Source: Paralithodes platypus
Taxonomy: Eukaryota > Arthropoda > Malacostraca > Decapoda > Lithodidae
Direction of reading: 5' to 3'
DNA: 64,000 nucleotides
NCBI GenBank assembly: GCA_032716605.1
Contig: CM064509.1
Location: forward strand, 34,316,544-34,380,543
The notes below the pieces were generated by a model. That model was not told where the DNA came from, did no database searches, and saw nothing but the letters and a program-made list of their open reading frames with translations. The translations under genes were made by a program, and so were the position numbers. Positions 63,596 to 64,000 of the stretch are shown here, one piece after another. How positions within the stretch are numbered: the first letter of the stretch is position 1; every line of letters begins with the position of its first letter.

Positions 63596-64000
63596 TTGTG
63601 GCGGTTTGGCTCCCGGAAACTGCTCCCCACGGTCGTCAGCCTGCTGTCCTCCACTGTCGGTGATCTTGTCCCCGGACGAGAGGGTCGGCAGTTTCGGGAG
63701 GTGGTCCCACGGCGTAAACGCCCTGACTATACACCCTTCACCAACAACCAGACAAAGCATATCATCAACAATCTCAAGCTCTAACCCGCCTGTGGCCTAG
63801 ACAACATAAGCAACATTCACCTCAGACACCTGGGACCACAAGGCATACAAGCACTCACTAACATATCAAACTACAGCTACTCACACAACACAATACCAGA
63901 CATCTGGAAGCATGGCATCATCATCACATTCCCCAAACATAACAAAGACCCCACGCTACCCTCCTCACACCGCCCTATCACACTCCTTTGTACCCCCTCC
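63596..64000 (+). pseudogene. Non-LTR reverse transcriptase relic (family L), cut by the window end
   Basis: The plus frame is open from 63596, has one TAA at 63782-63784, and stays open to the window end. After the stop: 'GLDNISNIHLRHLGPQGIQA', 'LTNISNYSYSHNTIPDIWKH', 'GIIITFPKHNKDPTLPSSHR', 'PITLLC'. This is the fingers region of non-LTR RTs (substrate-side motif KPxKDP...SxRPIxLL, before motif A); before the stop, 'YTPFTNNQTKHIINNLKL' fits the region just upstream. The upstream part (63596-63700) is GC-rich and less certain. The catalytic motifs would lie beyond 64000. Confidence 0.82.

Noticed and set aside
63259..63654. 131-codon minus and 119-codon plus frames
   Set aside because: They run across the hAT MITE border and the palindromic GAATAC interior; the plus-strand RT relic that follows is in a different frame.

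Overview
The window looks like non-coding, repeat-dense nuclear DNA from an arthropod, most probably a decapod crustacean. Visible support is the many short TTAGG/CCTAA runs (the arthropod telomere motif, here interstitial), very long (TC)n, (TG)n and (AT)n tracts, tRNA-derived SINEs, and several non-LTR reverse transcriptase lineages. The decapod assignment is inference. I found no host protein-coding gene that I can defend. Almost every long reading frame is simple repeat or retroelement.

Layout. 0-12 kb: tandem repeats (a 26-bp unit repeated about 39 times, a 43-bp unit about 10 times, a 20-bp unit about 18 times) mixed with TTAA-flanked inverted-repeat elements (families A, B, C, D). 11.7-15.7 kb: a jockey-like LINE fragment inserted in a MITE, a SINE-like repeat and more D elements. 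16-22.5 kb: C-rich and GT-rich minisatellites, a 67-bp tandem repeat and a short 3' piece of a CR1-type LINE. 23.2-29.5 kb: a TG-rich minisatellite split by the best-preserved gene-bearing element of the window, a CR1-clade LINE on the minus strand (SGNH-esterase ORF1; endonuclease-RT ORF2 with one in-frame stop), and by a tRNA-derived SINE. 30-40 kb: further LINE relics, a long-TIR mariner-like MITE and a near-perfect 573-bp palindrome. 41-49 kb: RT relics, nested TTAA MITEs, a 16-bp minisatellite and a duplicated CpG-rich promoter-like block. 49-60.5 kb: CCTAA- and TAGGCCTA-rich DNA with three copies of a palindromic MITE bearing perfect 8-bp target duplications. 60.5-64 kb: an RT relic carrying a SINE, a hAT-type MITE and the start of another RT relic.

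Family names A-R are local to this report. A and B: TTAA-flanked, TTAACCC ends (piggyBac-like); a looser group called A/G has similar ends. C and D: TTAA-flanked, TTAAGGGG ends. E, M, O, P, Q, R: other inverted-repeat elements. F and the 33.2-kb element: TA-flanked, ends in TACAGGGTGTTC. N: 8-bp target duplications, ends GGTCAATA. H: SINE-like. J: jockey-like LINE. K and L: other RT relics. The elements act together only as an insertion history: nested insertions with paralogous empty sites fix target duplications directly (B in A, N in P, J in a MITE). Two tandem arrays are built from MITE termini, and families C, D and F share an internal core although their ends differ. That shared core and the N family are the least ordinary things here.
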